Shown piece after piece: positions 1-11,965 of a stretch of 64,000 nucleotides of DNA. A program made the position numbers and the translations under genes. The first letter of the stretch is position 1. Each line of letters starts with the position of its first letter. Location: positions 2,666,001-2,730,000 of the forward strand of contig NC_069671.1 of NCBI RefSeq assembly GCF_027244095.1, given 5' to 3'. Under the pieces are notes generated by a model. It saw only the letters and a program-made list of their open reading frames with translations. It did not search any database and had not been told where the DNA came from. Source of the DNA: Hemicordylus capensis. Its lineage: Eukaryota > Chordata > Lepidosauria > Squamata > Cordylidae.

Positions 1-180
1 ATTAAAACAAAACCACTAAAATCAATCAACAGTTAAAACAAAAATTATAAAACAGCATAAAACAACAACGATTAAACAGAACAGTTTAAAAACCCTGGAA
101 AAACCAGATTACAACATTAAAAACCCTGGAAGGCCAGGCCAAACAGATAGGTTTCATGGGCTCTCCTGAAGGCCAATAAA
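1..180 (-). mobile_element. CR1/L2-like LINE 3' UTR fragment
   Basis: This A-rich stretch has a 'ccctggaaggccaggcc' motif that recurs near 49.44 kb, again beside an A-rich tract. On the - strand it resembles the 3' UTR of the LINE fragments elsewhere in the window. It lies in the intron before the first visible SEC14L exon. The family is inferred from these internal matches only. Confidence 0.4.
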
Positions 181-324
181 AAGTTCAGGTTTAAACTTAA
201 GTGTGTCCCCTCTTGTTCCAAAGAGCTTGTTCTATTTTCTTGCCCACCACCACCACCGACAACTACTACTTTTATACAACAAAGTGAATTTGGGTTCACA
301 CACAACCCTCCTCCTCCCCTGCAG

Positions 325-1554
325 CTGGCAGTTCATGTCCGAAGGTGGTGATGTGGGCTTTGGGGTCTTCCTGAAGACCAAGGTCGGTGGGCGTCAGCAC
401 GCCGGGGAGATGACGGAAGTGTGTCCAAACCAGCGCTACAACACCCACATGGTGCCTGAAGACGGCTCCCTCACCTGTGCCGATGCTGGAATCTGTACGT
501 AGGCCACGGTTGCCATTTCAGCCACTCTTTGCTTTTGCTAGGCGACCAGGGTGAATCTGGAGGAATACAGGGTTCTATCCAAATGGGCGCTCTGGCCCGG
601 AGATCTTCTCTGCTTCCCAAGGAGCAATCACTCTGGCAGGTGGGAGGTCCCGAAATGATGAGGGATGTGTTGCAGGGAGCTGCAGAGTGACGGAGAAGTC
701 CCCAGAAATCAGGCGGAGGCATTTTTTAATCTTTTTAACCATGGAAGATACTTTCCATGGCCTTCTTGGGGGCCCCCCCAACCCTCAGGAGCACCTTCTC
801 AGTGGGGAGGGAAGATCTCCTGCACAAGCCCCGTTCTGTTGGCATAGGTTTGGGTAGAACTCATAACTTATCTTGCATAATGCTGCTTTTTATGCAGTTT
901 TCTTTGTGTGGGCTAATTATGTCCAAAACTTACTCAAGAATCCAAAACTTGGCTTGCGCCAGCGAGAGTGTTTGTTCTTTAGGTGGATTTCTTTGGTACT
1001 TGGAGACTCCTCAAGAGGACTGGAAACTTGAGATGGAAAATCCAAACAGCTTCCTGTCCCAAGGAGAACCGAACAGTCCAAGGCAAAAACCTGAGCCTTT
1101 CCTTTCAAGTTGTGTAGATGTCGCCCATTTCACTCTAAGACTCTGTCTAGGCAGACCAGAATCTATGGGGGACACCATTCCTGTCCAAAGAGATTGTAGT
1201 AAAGGAAAATTCTATTCACAACGGGAGCGGGGGGAGGTATTCTGAACATCCTTGGCATAATTTTGTCCTTGAAATATCTCACAGACACTTCCCTGGGACA
1301 GGACCTCTGTACATGCTCAGTGACAGTCTTCTCTAAGGCAAAATATGGCCGCCCTGATCTCTGCTCAGGATGTGACTTTCTCCGTTTTTGTTTTGCTCCT
1401 TGCAGACGTCCTGCGCTTTGACAACACGTACAGCTACCTCCATGCCAAGAAGATCAGCTACACAGTGGAAGTCCTCCTACCAGACAAGAAGCAGGAAGAG
1501 CAGATCCAGCACCTGGAAGACCAGACGAAAGATCTCAAGATCAGTCATGCCTGA
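325..1554 (+). CDS. SEC14L2: SEC14-like lipid-binding protein, C-terminal GOLD domain (last two exons)
   Basis: These are the last two coding exons, 325-494 and 1406-1554; the rest of the gene lies left of the window. The first exon follows a pyrimidine-rich acceptor (ag at 323-324) and ends at gtacgt; the second follows ttgcag. Phase is kept across the intron: a Tyr codon is split 1+2. The joined peptide has GOLD-domain motifs of SEC14L proteins: [19 protein letters not shown], then [16 protein letters not shown] and [10 protein letters not shown], followed by a charged tail and a stop. SEC14L2-4 have CRAL-TRIO and GOLD domains and bind small lipids such as squalene or tocopherol in the cytosol. 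The paralogue is assigned mainly by position, since mammalian SEC14L2 lies just upstream of MTFP1 in the same orientation. SEC14L3 or SEC14L4 cannot be excluded from the C-terminus alone. Confidence 0.88.
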
Positions 1555-1625
1555 TGGAGCCCGCTTCGCCCAAGCTGAGAACCTTGCGCCTCTCTGCAGC
1601 CCAAAAGAAGTGGCAGTGGGAAGAG

Positions 1626-3157
1626 TAGGGATGTGCAAGATGTTTCAGTGTCGAAACGTTTTGACTCGAAATGGGGCATTCTGGGTGTCTCAAGCTCGAA
1701 ACACAACACCCTTTAAATAAAGGGCTTTTTTCGAGCTCGGAGCAGAACAACCCCGTTTCGATCGAAACGTTTCGAGCACCTTTTTGGAGGCCTGTTTTTC
1801 CCCTTGCTGACTGGTTTTCTGGCACTGGCTTCCGATAGGCTTGCAATCTCCTTGCTTCTTGGTTGGCTTGTTATCCTACAAATCAAGTGTTGTGATGGGC
1901 AACTGTGCCCCCATTGGCAGGGGTGAGGGAGCAGGGTGGGGGGATCCCAGAAGAAAGGAGTTTCAAACTGTAGGGACAGGGAGGCAGAGAGAGCCCTTAT
2001 AGTGTGCCTCTCTTGAAGAGGATCCCTCAGGAGAGGAGGAAGGTAGGCTTGATTTTGTCAGCAGTGAGTATAATATGTAATAAGAGTGTAAGCAGTGATT
2101 TTTTTCCCCTTTTCTCAGCAATGAGTATAATATGCTGTGCTATTACTTCTATAACTATCTGGTTTTGCTGGATCTCAGATTGACAGGATTTGGGTGCTTG
2201 CCTTCCGTGAACTGTGGTTTGTTTTGTTTGTGAGATAGTGTTGTGGTGAGAAATGGACAGTGGCAACTCTGTGTAATATTTCTTGGTGATTGCTATGATG
2301 AGCTCCATGTCTGTCCTTGAGACCAACTTGTGCTTCACTCGCTGCTCTGCGTTCTGCATTGCAGGATGTACTCAGTCAAAATGTGGCTGAAGACGTTGTT
2401 CCAGTGGAGCTTATGCTTGCCGCTAAGTAAGAGTGCTGCTGTGGCAGCTGTTGCAATGCTCGGAAGCAAGAAGTCCTAATTGTGTGTGAGAGAGCAACTT
2501 GTGCCAGTGCTGTAACTGAGCGTAGGCACAGTGGCTGGCAGTGGATTCTGGGTCAGTGATTCTTTTTGGGCCATTTCTGGACCGTGCTCGAAATGTGTGT
2601 TCTTTTACTGTGTGCTTCTGCAGTATTTTTCAAGGCAGGGATGCAAAATGCATTGCATATTGCAATGCAAAACTTGTGTGCATGCACTCTGTGAGTGCAG
2701 CTTGTTCCAGCCATAGCGAACAACGAGGCACTCGAAATATCCAGTTGTTCCCCATGGCTAGTTCCTAGGGACACCAAAGAGGGTTGGGTGGTAGGGCATG
2801 ATGAGTGCTACCTACCACCCAGCCCACAAAAGAAATGGGCAAGCAGGCGATTTTTAACCAATTTTTAACCTTTTCCCCAAACTCTCCATAGAATCCTATA
2901 GAGGTCTAGGGGAAAGATTCAAAATCACCTGCTTGTCCATCCCTTTTGTGGGTTGGGTGATAGGTTGCCCTTGGTGTCCCTAGAATCTACCCAAGGGTAA
3001 CAATGGGGTGTTTCAAGTTTCCCAATGGCCAAAAGGTTTCGAGTTTTGTTCCGTTGAAACAGCTGGTTCAACCGCTGTCTTGATGAACATTTCAGCCACC
3101 CGCGTTTCGCTTCGAGCTCGAAACGAAATGCAAAATCAGTTTCATGCACATTCCTAG
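1626..3157. mobile_element. hAT-like non-autonomous DNA transposon
   Basis: The ends are inverted: 'tagggatgtgca' at the left and 'tgcacattccta' at the right. The flanks gggaagag and gggagggg could be a decayed 8-bp target duplication. Inside are repeated 'tcgagctcgaaac' motifs and a diverged internal inverted repeat (2780-2970), with no transposase-like reading frame. The shorter element at 61969-62451 has closely similar ends and an exact duplication, which supports the hAT-like assignment. Confidence 0.55.
1716..1721 (+). terminator. Likely poly(A) signal AATAAA of the SEC14L gene
   Basis: This is the first AATAAA after the stop codon, about 160 nt downstream. It lies inside the hAT-like repeat that begins near 1626, so the transcript end may be transposon-derived. 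Confidence 0.5.
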
Positions 3158-4059
3158 GGAGGGGCCTTTCGAGGACGAGGTGGTGGAGTGAACTCTTCAG
3201 GGATAGAATATCTAGGCTTTGGGGGAGTTAACTGGGGGGGGGGAGGGTGGCAGCTGACCACTGGATGAATTTGCCCAGATGCAGATGACATGGTAATGAG
3301 ATGATGCATTATACTCTCCCACGGTCGTATAAGATGGCTAATCACCCGTCTTTAGTGTGGTGGCGGATTGATGCAGTCACGTTTGGGTGGCAGTAGAGGG
3401 TTGGCTCTTATCCACCCAATATTTGGGATGGGTTCTCCGAGTTGTTTGCCAGCTTTTTGCTAGCCTAGTGAGGGACAGATGAAATAGCCTGATGCCTCTT
3501 TACGTAATGTTTTAGAGCTAGGGTATACACATGGCCCGGGTGGGAAGAGGAGAGAAGCTCACAAGCCGGCTGGGAAGGCTGTAGCCCTTCTACGGTTAAG
3601 GTTCCCTGTGTGCAGAGATATGCTCCGACTGTTCACGGAAATTCAGTTTGGCTATCCTGGCAAATAGCCACTGCGAGAGAATTCGTGGAGACGAGGCCTA
3701 GTCTTGTGTTTCGGCCCTCTCTGTTCAGCGGCCACTGCCACTTCTTCAGATCCTGCATCCCACACATTTATGAAGCGTTGTGTAAAGAGCTGCTTGCTTG
3801 TTATCCAGGCCTGCACGACTTGCGACTGCTGGTTTAGCCTAGTGGCTCGCCGGGTACTTGACATCCCCGCCTCGATTGAAACGGCTCCCCCCCCAAACCA
3901 GGCACTACGTGTGCTGAAAAATAATCGCCTCAAAAAGGTCTCCAACTGGCTTCTGGCAACCTATGGTTTGCTGCCACAAAACTGCCTTAAATCAGGGGTT
4001 GTCAAGCCCAGGGCCCCAGCTGCTGTTGGACTACTTACTTACTTAAATTAATTAATTAA
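3158..4059. other. Unassigned intergenic DNA
   Basis: I see no conserved reading frame, splice pattern or clear repeat here, only a poly-G run near 3231-3244. Confidence 0.4.
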
Positions 4060-4262
4060 TATAATTATTACTACATTTCTATCCTGCTCTTCCTCCGAGG
4101 AGTCCAGAGTGGTGTACATGGTTATGTTCATCCTCACGACAACCCGTTGAGGCTAAGAGAGAGAAGACTGGCCCAGAGTCACCCAGTGAGTTTCATGGCT
4201 GAATGGGGATTTGAACTCGGGTCTCCCTAGTCTTAGTCCAGCACACCACAATGGCCTTGTGG
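4060..4262 (-). mobile_element. tRNA-derived SINE (ACA-SINE-like), reverse copy
   Basis: On the - strand this reads from a tRNA-like head (A box, then a 'gttcaaatcc' B box) through 'ctgggtgactctgggccag' to a 3' end resembling 'gaagagcaggatagaaatg'. Sister copies lie at 8318, 36296, 43626 and 55228. Confidence 0.75.
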
Positions 4263-4888
4263 TGAGGGTGATGGGGGTTGTAGTCCAACCACACCTGGAG
4301 ACTGAAGCTTGAGAACCTCTTCCTTAAACAATGCCTACTGGCCTCTTGTTCTCCAAAGAAGGCCTAGAAACCGGTGAAAACCAAGATGGAAGCCCACGAA
4401 GATGGCATGCTCAACTCGGGACCAAGTTTGCCAGTGTGAGCATCCCTACTTACCTCACCTCTTCACAGGCATCACTGTCAACCTTCCAGGGATGCTCCTG
4501 GCCCCAGTCCTCCAAAATGGCCCATCATGAGAATTCCAATCTTCCTCCTCAACTAAAAAATAAATAAATTAGAAAAGGGAAGGATAACTTTCAGAACATG
4601 ACTGAAAATGACCCTGCCGTTGCTCTTTATTACTGACACGTCTAACTGATCTGTGTTTTAGCTGAATGTATCGCACGCCTCCCCCTGGGCACGCTTGGGG
4701 CAGCTAACAGAAGGAACAAGAAATACCGACCGTAACTCAGGGCATTCCGTCAGCCATTTAAGCATCGGCCTATAGAAAGGGGATCCTGGACAGAAACTTG
4801 GACGGGCTGGATCTGGCCTCTCTCTCTCTTGGCCCAGGGCCCCGAGAGCTGTATGTGAAGGATTGCAACCTCAGTTTCCCCAGAAGTT

Positions 4889-4980
4889 GTTGGACTACAA
4901 CTCCCATCATCCCCAGCCTTTGGCCATTGTGGCTGGGATGATGGGAATTGTAGTCCAACATCACCCAGGTTTGAGAACCC
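4889..4980. repeat. Foldback repeat with ZNF143-like core
   Basis: Inverted arms 'ggactacaactcccatcat' and 'atgatgggaattgtagtcc' flank a short 'ggccattgtggc' loop. The tail continues into 'ggtttgagaacccctg'. It is one of about 20 copies in the window. Confidence 0.75.
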
Positions 4981-5202
4981 CTGCCCAACACATTCTGTGT
5001 AGCATCAGCATACACAGAACCTCAGTCGGCAGCTGGCCACCAGCCCAGTTCTCAATTCAAAAACCGTTTCCCAGATTGACTAAGTTTTTTGCTCAACATA
5101 TTTTTCTACTGCTTCTTGGAGCTAACGCAGACAGATGGTTTTAGTGCTGCCTGCACTGAGTTCAAGGGACAGGGAATGCTCGGGGAAGGGGTTCTTAAAC
5201 TT

Positions 5203-5300
5203 GGGTTGGACTACAACTCTCATCACCCCGTGCCACAGTGGCCCAGTGCCAAGGATGATGGGAATTGTAGTCCAACATTTGGGGACCAAGGCTGAGGAAC
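5203..5300. repeat. Foldback repeat with ZNF143-like core
   Basis: Arms 'ggactacaactctcatcac' and 'gatgatgggaattgtagtcc' with a 'gccacagtggccc' loop, followed by 'ggggaccaaggctgaggaacc'-like tail sequence. Confidence 0.72.
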
Positions 5301-5801
5301 CTTGGCTTAGCAGGAAGCCATTGCCTGGTCCAGGTGTGCTCTAGGACTTCTCTTTCAAAAGGTTTGCCAATATTGAGAAAGGCAGACCTATCCCCCGAGA
5401 AAATCCACATGGACATGTACTTCCTTGGCTGGAGGTGAGCCTCCAAATCTTGCTGGGCTTTCTGGAAACAACATAGCACTTTTTGACCCCTTCCTCTAGA
5501 GTCTTTCAATGATCCTGAATAAGAGAGAAATGTTAATAAACTTAATGTCTGTCGAATTGGTATGGCAGATGAGCAACCTTGTCTGGTTTTACCACGCGCC
5601 AGAGTTGATTTCTGCTAGGTGGTGGCCACATTATGCAGGGGCCAGAGAGGGTCCTGCTAGGGGCCAGGTGACACGTTTGCCCCAGGTAAGAGAAGTTGTG
5701 TGCAGCTCTTGTTGATACCAATGGAAGAGAACTCCCCAATGGAGCCTGCCTTGGTTGACTAAACCAGGGGCTCTCAAGCTTGAGTCCCTGAATGTTGTTT
5801 G

Positions 5802-5880
5802 GGCTACAACTCCCATCATCCCCTGCAACTCCATGGGCGTGGTAGTCCAGCAACTTCTGGGGACCCAAGTTTGAGAAACT
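5802..5880. repeat. Foldback repeat, shortened
   Basis: Arms 'gctacaactcccatcatcc' and 'gggcgtggtagtcc', followed by 'ggggacccaagtttgagaa'. Part of the loop is missing. Confidence 0.65.
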
Positions 5881-7239
5881 CAGCACTGCTGTTTTCATTT
5901 GAAAAAAATTAAAAAGTGAAAAGACAAAAAAACCTCAACAATCCAAACATCCCACATACTTAACATCACACCTGGCTTGACTATAACAAAGACAAATGCA
6001 ATTATCTTTATGTAATCAAACTAGTCTAAGTAGCCAGGCCCACAAATTTTAGGCACCACCATCTCAGGGGACAAATGCTAATAGTTATTTTTGAGAATGC
6101 TGACCACCCACGCCCCGGTAAGGTAAGGTAATGTTCTCAAGTCGGTGTCTACTCCTGGTGCCCACAGAGCCCTGTGGTTGTATTTTGGTAGAATACCGGA
6201 GGGGTTGACCATGGCCTCCTTCCATGCAAAGTATGAGATGATGCCTTTCAGCATCTTCCTGTATCACTGCTGCCTGATATAGGAGTTTCCCACATTCTGG
6301 GAAATACACAAGTGGGGATTTGAACCAGCACCCTCTGGCTTGCTAGTGAAGTTACTTCCCTGCTGTGCCATTAAGTGGCTATCTACCCTCTCCCCACCCA
6401 AGATATGGGGGGGGGGAAGCAGCGAGCGCCCTGTTGCACTTACAGCTTGCTGTGTGTTCTCACCCCTTATCCCCACCCCCACATGATATGGGTAAATTTG
6501 CTGCCATTTTTGCACAGCGGAAAGGGTCAGGGCAGACTCAAATGGCCTTGCAATGCTCTTTTCCAGCTCTAGGGGTGTACACGCCTTGTCAAAAATCACC
6601 ATGAGCACCCATCCACCCTCGAGATGGTACCGACCAGCTGGCTTATGTATTATTATACCTGTGCACAAGATGCTTTGCAGAATGGTGTGATTTTTTTTTA
6701 AAGGTCCTTGCCCCAATGAGCTTCCAATCAAAGTGACATCTGCAGCCCTAGCCTGTGACTCTTCGATGTCCATGGGTTTGCAGTTATGAAGCATGCCAGA
6801 AATGCACTCTGTAACCCAGCTCGGGTTACTCTTTCCTAACGGTGCTAGAACTCCGAGTTCTCTCTGTCGCTCATCTGTTTCCGGTTTTATCACAGAAGGC
6901 CCAACTGAACAAGCTTCCGTCTTCCAGCTTTCTAACTGTCACTCAACATCGCAGGAGGGCTTCATGCCGCCATCTTTGCTCAGGGCAGAAATTACCCAGT
7001 AGCTAGAGTGGGGGAAGGGTTACGTTAGGGATCATCCGCATAATTCTATCCCGAGGCTGAACAGGAAAGAGTCCAGCGGCTCCTTAAAGATGACACAGTC
7101 CTTGTGGCATTTCCTTCTGTGGACTGTGATGCATTGGACAAAGGAAGCACTAACCCACAGAAAACAAGATCCGAACATAAGAAGATACCAGCCACAGCTC
7201 CTAAGCACACCAAAGGTTTCAGAGTGACCCTAACAATTG

Positions 7240-7276
7240 AATGTGGTGGTGGTGGTGGTGGTGGTGGTGATGATGA
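7240..7276 (+). repeat. (GGT)n / (GAT)n microsatellite
   Basis: An uninterrupted run of ggt triplets passes into gat triplets. It gives the Gly- and Val-rich short reading frames seen here, which are not genes. Confidence 0.9.
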
Positions 7277-7491
7277 TATTTTATTTGTTAGCCACCCCCA
7301 TAACAGGTTGTTCTTTGGATGGCTCATGGCACAACCTTAAGAAACATCCAGTAAGAATACATAAAACACAACAAAAAATACAAAACATTTTAAAATCAAC
7401 TTTAAAATCAGTTTTTAAAACTCTGAACAGAAAGCTCTGAATGAGCCAGATACACCTGGAAAGTTGTGTACCATACAGATGATAGGACCAC

Positions 7492-7557
7492 TGGAAGCTG
7501 CCTTCTACTGAGTCAGACCGTTGGCCCATCAGTGCAACTACCCAGACTGGCAGCGGC
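7492..7557 (-). mobile_element. Sauria SINE 3' fragment
   Basis: This short reverse copy holds only the 3' end: 'ggaagctgcc...ctactgagtcagacc' and 'agactggcagcggc'. Confidence 0.7.
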
Positions 7558-7744
7558 GAAAAAAATTCCCCCAATTCTAGAAAAGCTTAGCTTGTCCACA
7601 TGGGGAAAAACAATTCCAATATGCATTCCATTACAGTAGGGGTGCCCAGAAGCTGGGCTATTGCATAGCAAAGGCCATTGTGGCAGGGGATGATGGGATT
7701 GGCAGTCCAACAACATCTTGGGACACCACCACCTCAACTTCTAC

Positions 7745-7965
7745 TTATATACTGCTTTTCAACAAAGTTCCCAGAGAAGTAAAGAATGAATAAATAAGAT
7801 GGTTCCCTGTCCCCAAAGGACTCACAAGCTAAAAAAGAAAAATAAGATATAAATATCAGCAACAGCCACTGGAAGGACACTGTGCTGGGGTTGGATAAGG
7901 CCAGTTGCTCTCTCCTTGCTCAATGCAAGAGCACCACCACTTTGGAAGATGCCTCTTTGCTCAGT
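7745..7965 (-). mobile_element. CR1-like LINE 3' end
   Basis: On the - strand this reads 'gaggcatcttccaaagtgg', then the 'gagcaactggccttatcc' block, then 'ttgtgagtcctttggggac' and a 3' end containing 'aagcagtatataa'. The same tail recurs at 22.1, 27.5, 42.6, 45.8, 49.1 and 57.4 kb. The clade is inferred. Confidence 0.6.
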
Positions 7966-8317
7966 AATTGACACAAAAGGGGCAGCCTAGGGGATGCAAG
8001 CATATAAGGAATCAGAAAGGGTGACCTGAAAGGTCGGGAAATGTGGCACCAGGACTGCCTGGCACTGCAAGCTGCAATCCAACAGGGGGAGCTGGAGGCC
8101 CACATCAAAGAGTGAGGTTTCCATCGGGATCTCTGCGTTGTATTCAGGCGCCATTGCCTGTGGCCTGAACTGTGCTCACATGGTGGCTGATCGATTGCAC
8201 ACTGGCTCCTGTGCCAAAGGAGGTCACCTTCAACACGAGGTTGATTGAGGCCTCATGGCATTGCACAAATGCCATCAGGCCAGCGGGAGTCTTCTTCCCA
8301 ACATGGGAAGGCGGTTA

Positions 8318-8545
8318 GTGTAACAGCGTGGTGTAGTGGTGAGAGTGCTAGGCTAGGAGCGGGGAGACCCGAGTTCAAATCCCCATTCAGCCATGAGACT
8401 TGCTGGGTGACTCTGGGCCAGTCACTTCTCTCTCCACCTGACCTACTTCACAGGGTTGTTGTGAGGAGAAACTCAAGTATGTAGTATACCGCTCTGGGCT
8501 CCTTGGAGGAAGAGCAGGATATAAAATGTGAAATAAAAATTAAAA
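8318..8545 (+). mobile_element. tRNA-derived SINE (ACA-SINE-like)
   Basis: The copy runs from 'agcgtggtgtagtggtgaga' (A box) and 'gagttcaaatccccattc' (B box) through 'tgactctgggccagtcactt' to 'gaggaagagcaggatataaa' and an A-rich tail. It is essentially full length. Confidence 0.82.
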
Positions 8546-8555
8546 AAATAATCCC

Positions 8556-8612
8556 TGGCTATTGGCCACTGTGGCTGGGGATGATGGGAGTTGTAGTCCA
8601 AAATGGCTGTGG
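8556..8612. repeat. Foldback repeat half with ZNF143-like core
   Basis: It contains 'ggccactgtggctgggg' and 'atgatgggagttgtagtcc', directly after a SINE tail. Confidence 0.6.
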
Positions 8613-9009
8613 GGGTGGGGCTAAGTTGAGCAGGCCTGAAACAATATTGAGCTTGATGGATCAACAGTCTGACTTCCTGGAAGGCAGCTTTGTAAACTGC
8701 CAGGGGGTGGTGCTCAGCAGCAGAGCATCTGCTGTCCTCACTCACTTCCGGATTGTTGCTTTGCCTAACGTCCAGCCTGCAGAAGCTTTCTACTTAACTC
8801 AAAAGCTTGCTCACAGTTCTGACACTCTAATTAGTCCTGGTCATTTTATGACCCTGCAACTTTGCAATCCCCCCTCCCCGCCAATATTGCAGTCTGGCTA
8901 CCTATAATTAAAAATGTGACCAGTTCTAATGGGGATGTCTGCTGCAGCGAAAACACTGCACGGCATGGAATCCCCCCCCCGCCTCTCTCGGCCAAGAATC
9001 ACTGGGTGG

Positions 9010-9050
9010 GGTGTGTGTGTATATATATATAGAGAGAGAGAGAGAGAGCG
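9010..9050 (+). repeat. Compound (GT)n(AT)n(AG)n microsatellite
   Basis: Three adjoining dinucleotide runs without coding character. Confidence 0.85.
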
Positions 9051-11035
9051 CACACTAACAGTGGAATAAGGAGCTAGCATGCCCAAGAGAACAAGCATCA
9101 CTGGTCAAGGCAGAATAGGGCAACCCCATTATGAGTTGAGAGCACGAGGAACCTTAGGACAGAGTGATAATAAATGGGATTTTCCGATAAAAGATCAGAA
9201 AGGTGTGTCCTCTACAGAAGCTTCTAGTGGAAGCTGTCTGCATGCCAGGAGGGCAACACCCACCACAAAGCAACGATGAAGGGTGGCAGGTGCCACCAAG
9301 ATGTGTCCGACGACTGGCTGCCTGGGTAGCCCAGAGCTCAGAGGCCTTCTCCTGCAGCACAGTATCAGCAAGTCAAATGCGTTATTTTCTTTGCTGAGAC
9401 AGGCTTGGAAAAACCTGGCCCGGGACTGTTTCAAAGGAAAATCACAGTAGCCCCATGGTAAGTGAGCGCATGGTGTGTAATGAGCATCCTTTAGGGTCAC
9501 ATTCCATGGCGTTTAACAGCCTACGGAGTAGGAAGATCCCTAGAATGGTGATATTCATTGGTGAAGACACTGTAGGGTGCGTTTTTGTCAGTGGAAGGAG
9601 AAATGGGTATGTACACTGGATCAGGAGCTGGGTTCTGGAGCCTTGGCTACTCGCTGGACTTTTCTCAATCTCTTTTAACATTGCCTCTAACATAATACAA
9701 CTTCTGCAAGACTTGAATTTTTGAACTGTAAATTGTTTTTTTTTAACTTCTTTTCTTTTCAAACTACACATGTATCTGGCTGCATATTTTTAAGAGCCTT
9801 ACAGAACAAGACTGGCAGCACTCGGGCCTACCTCCTCTCCCCCCCACCCGCCCACTACCCTTCCAACATAAAAGATTGCTGGGATGAGGTGGGAATTGGC
9901 CTCTGAGGTATGTTGTCCCCTTATTTATTCTGAAGTTTGTATTGTCAAGCACTTACTGTGTCCCTCAGACAGAAACCAACCGCACAAAACTTGCTACTCT
10001 TTAATTAACGGGTCCTCCCTTTAAAAAGAAAAACGAAATTAGTTCAGTCCAATTCTGTCATGTATTGCTCTCTTTGGAGCAGCCCAAGGATCAGGATTCA
10101 CCACCGGAAGAGGGACCCTCTCTCTCTTTGCATCCGATCAGAGAGTTGCACGTCAGACCCATGAGGTTGTCCAAAAGTTTAGCAACAGCAGAAGTGTACA
10201 AGGTGAAGCCAAGGCAGTCTTTTACAATAACTTCTTTCAAACATTTGACTAGGCCAAACATTTAATACACATTACAGAAAAGAAGAACCCGGGTTCCACA
10301 TGAATGTTTTACAGAGTATTAAATCCACAGATTGTTCACATAAAGAACACAAAGAGAATAATTTCCAAGTAATAGGAGATGACCCTGTCCATGTCCGTCA
10401 GTAACGTAGACCAAGGAAGCATCACTGCCCATGGCAGCCACTGCTGAAACTACAGGGAAGAGGTTACCAGCACTTCACCCTGAGCGTAGGACTTCAGCTC
10501 CTACATCCCTATGATACTGCAGTAAAAATAATTTGCAATATGTCCACACGAGTCTCTTTTGGGAAGAAAAGCAGCTACAGAGACAAGTTTACACAGCTTG
10601 AAATTGTACGTCCAACATCCTTATAAGCAAATAAAAACATCTAAGTGTAGGTCAATACATATTACCGACAGGCATTTTTAAACAGTCTGCCCTCCGGGGT
10701 AGGATATTCACATGAAATCAAAATTCATCCCCAGTTTACATAGCAATGCATATAAACCAACCTGCTAGGGGGAAAGAACATCTGGAAAAAAGATCTAAAC
10801 ATGAATATGTACATTAGCCATTTTTATACACTTCTGATTTTCTGAGGAATTCATCCATACTCCACATAACAATCCATTTAGATCAACCTGCTGGGGTAAA
10901 AAAAAAAAGCTGAAGACACATTAATATTTACTCTCGCTTCTTTGGAACTGATTTATGTATCAACATTCAAAATGCACCACAAAATATCCTTTAAGTGTGC
11001 AAGTGTTAAATATTAGTGTTAGTTCCAAACATTAC
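9051..11035. other. Unassigned AT-rich intergenic DNA
   Basis: No exon, RNA gene or strong repeat was recognised. The low-complexity, A/T-rich stretch at 10.0-11.0 kb reads like an untranslated region and could be the 3' part of a - strand transcript from the candidate exon block to its right. That is a guess from position only. Confidence 0.3.
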
Positions 11036-11254
11036 AAAGAAGAGAGCTGGTCTTGTGGTAGCAAGCATGACTTGTCCCCTTAAGCTTAGCAGGATCCACC
11101 CTGGTTGCATATCCCTGGCAGCATCTCCAAGACAGGGCTGAGAGAGATTCCTGCCTGCAACCTTGGAGAAGCCGCTGCCAGTCTGTGTAGACAATACTGA
11201 GCGAGATGGACCTATGGTCTGACTCAGTATATGGCAGCTTCCTGTGTTCCTATT
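11036..11254 (+). mobile_element. 5S-headed Sauria SINE, internally deleted
   Basis: It starts at 'gagagctggtcttgtggtag', passes through a 5S-like 'aagcttagcagg' block, then jumps to 'ccctggcagcatctccaag' and ends at 'gactcagtatatggcagctt'. About 100 bp of the usual middle is missing. Confidence 0.8.
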
Positions 11255-11856
11255 TTTTCAGATCCACTGAAAATATACCCACGCAAAGCAGCCATCTCAG
11301 AAAATTTGCCCAAAGAAAAATTCTTCTTTTCCTCTAATCACAGTTTCAAATATTGTAATTTTCTGGTAATTTTAATAGTGCTTGTATCTGGGTTTCCCGT
11401 TTTAATGTTTTTAATCCTGGCTGTTGTGTTATGTCTGTTTTATCTGTGGTTCTTGTTTAATTCTTTTTATTGTGCTTATCTGTGTTTTGCATTTATTAGC
11501 GAGGTTGGGAGTCTTTTGCATTTAGTAGTGGGTTTATTTCTTATTATTTTATTTTATTTTGCATTTAGTAGTGTTTCAGGTGTTTTTTCCTTCCATTTAA
11601 GTAGAACAGGGTTGCATTTAGAAGTGATAGGTTTAGCAGCAGTGTATTGAATGCATAGGATAGAAAAATTATTTGTATATTTCTTTCTTTATCAGGCATT
11701 AACAGTTCGTCAGCAAAACATATTCCAACCTAACTTACCTCCCACGGCTCTCTGAAGAGCAAGCAAATAAGAAAGTCATGCTTGAAGCCTCTGGTTACAG
11801 CCAGTGTCTTAGGTATTTATCTGAAAGAAAGCCTTAAATTGATAGCACAATTATGA

Positions 11857-11965
11857 TGATGATTACAAATATTTACACTTTTCAACAAGGTGTTCTCAAA
11901 GTGATTTATGTAAGAAAAGAAGAAGGTTCTTTGACCCAAAAGGGCTCACAAGGTTTTGCTAGACA
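11857..11965 (-). mobile_element. CR1-like LINE 3' end fragment
   Basis: The reverse copy contains 'tttacacttttcaacaagg' and 'aagggctcacaagg', which match the tails at 7.75 and 42.6 kb. Confidence 0.45.

Noticed and set aside
6264-6893. 209-codon frame on -
   Set aside because: No conserved motif, no splice or promoter context, and lizard-type repeat flavour near its ends. Chance is the simplest explanation.
8340-8390. tRNA gene (A and B boxes)
   Set aside because: It lacks a plausible anticodon stem and continues into a SINE body. Repeated copies confirm a SINE.
11231-11650. Hydrophobic 139-codon frame on +, looking like a membrane protein
   Set aside because: It starts inside a SINE 3' end and continues through T-rich DNA, which yields Phe/Leu/Val-rich translations by composition. 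No promoter, splice or family signal.
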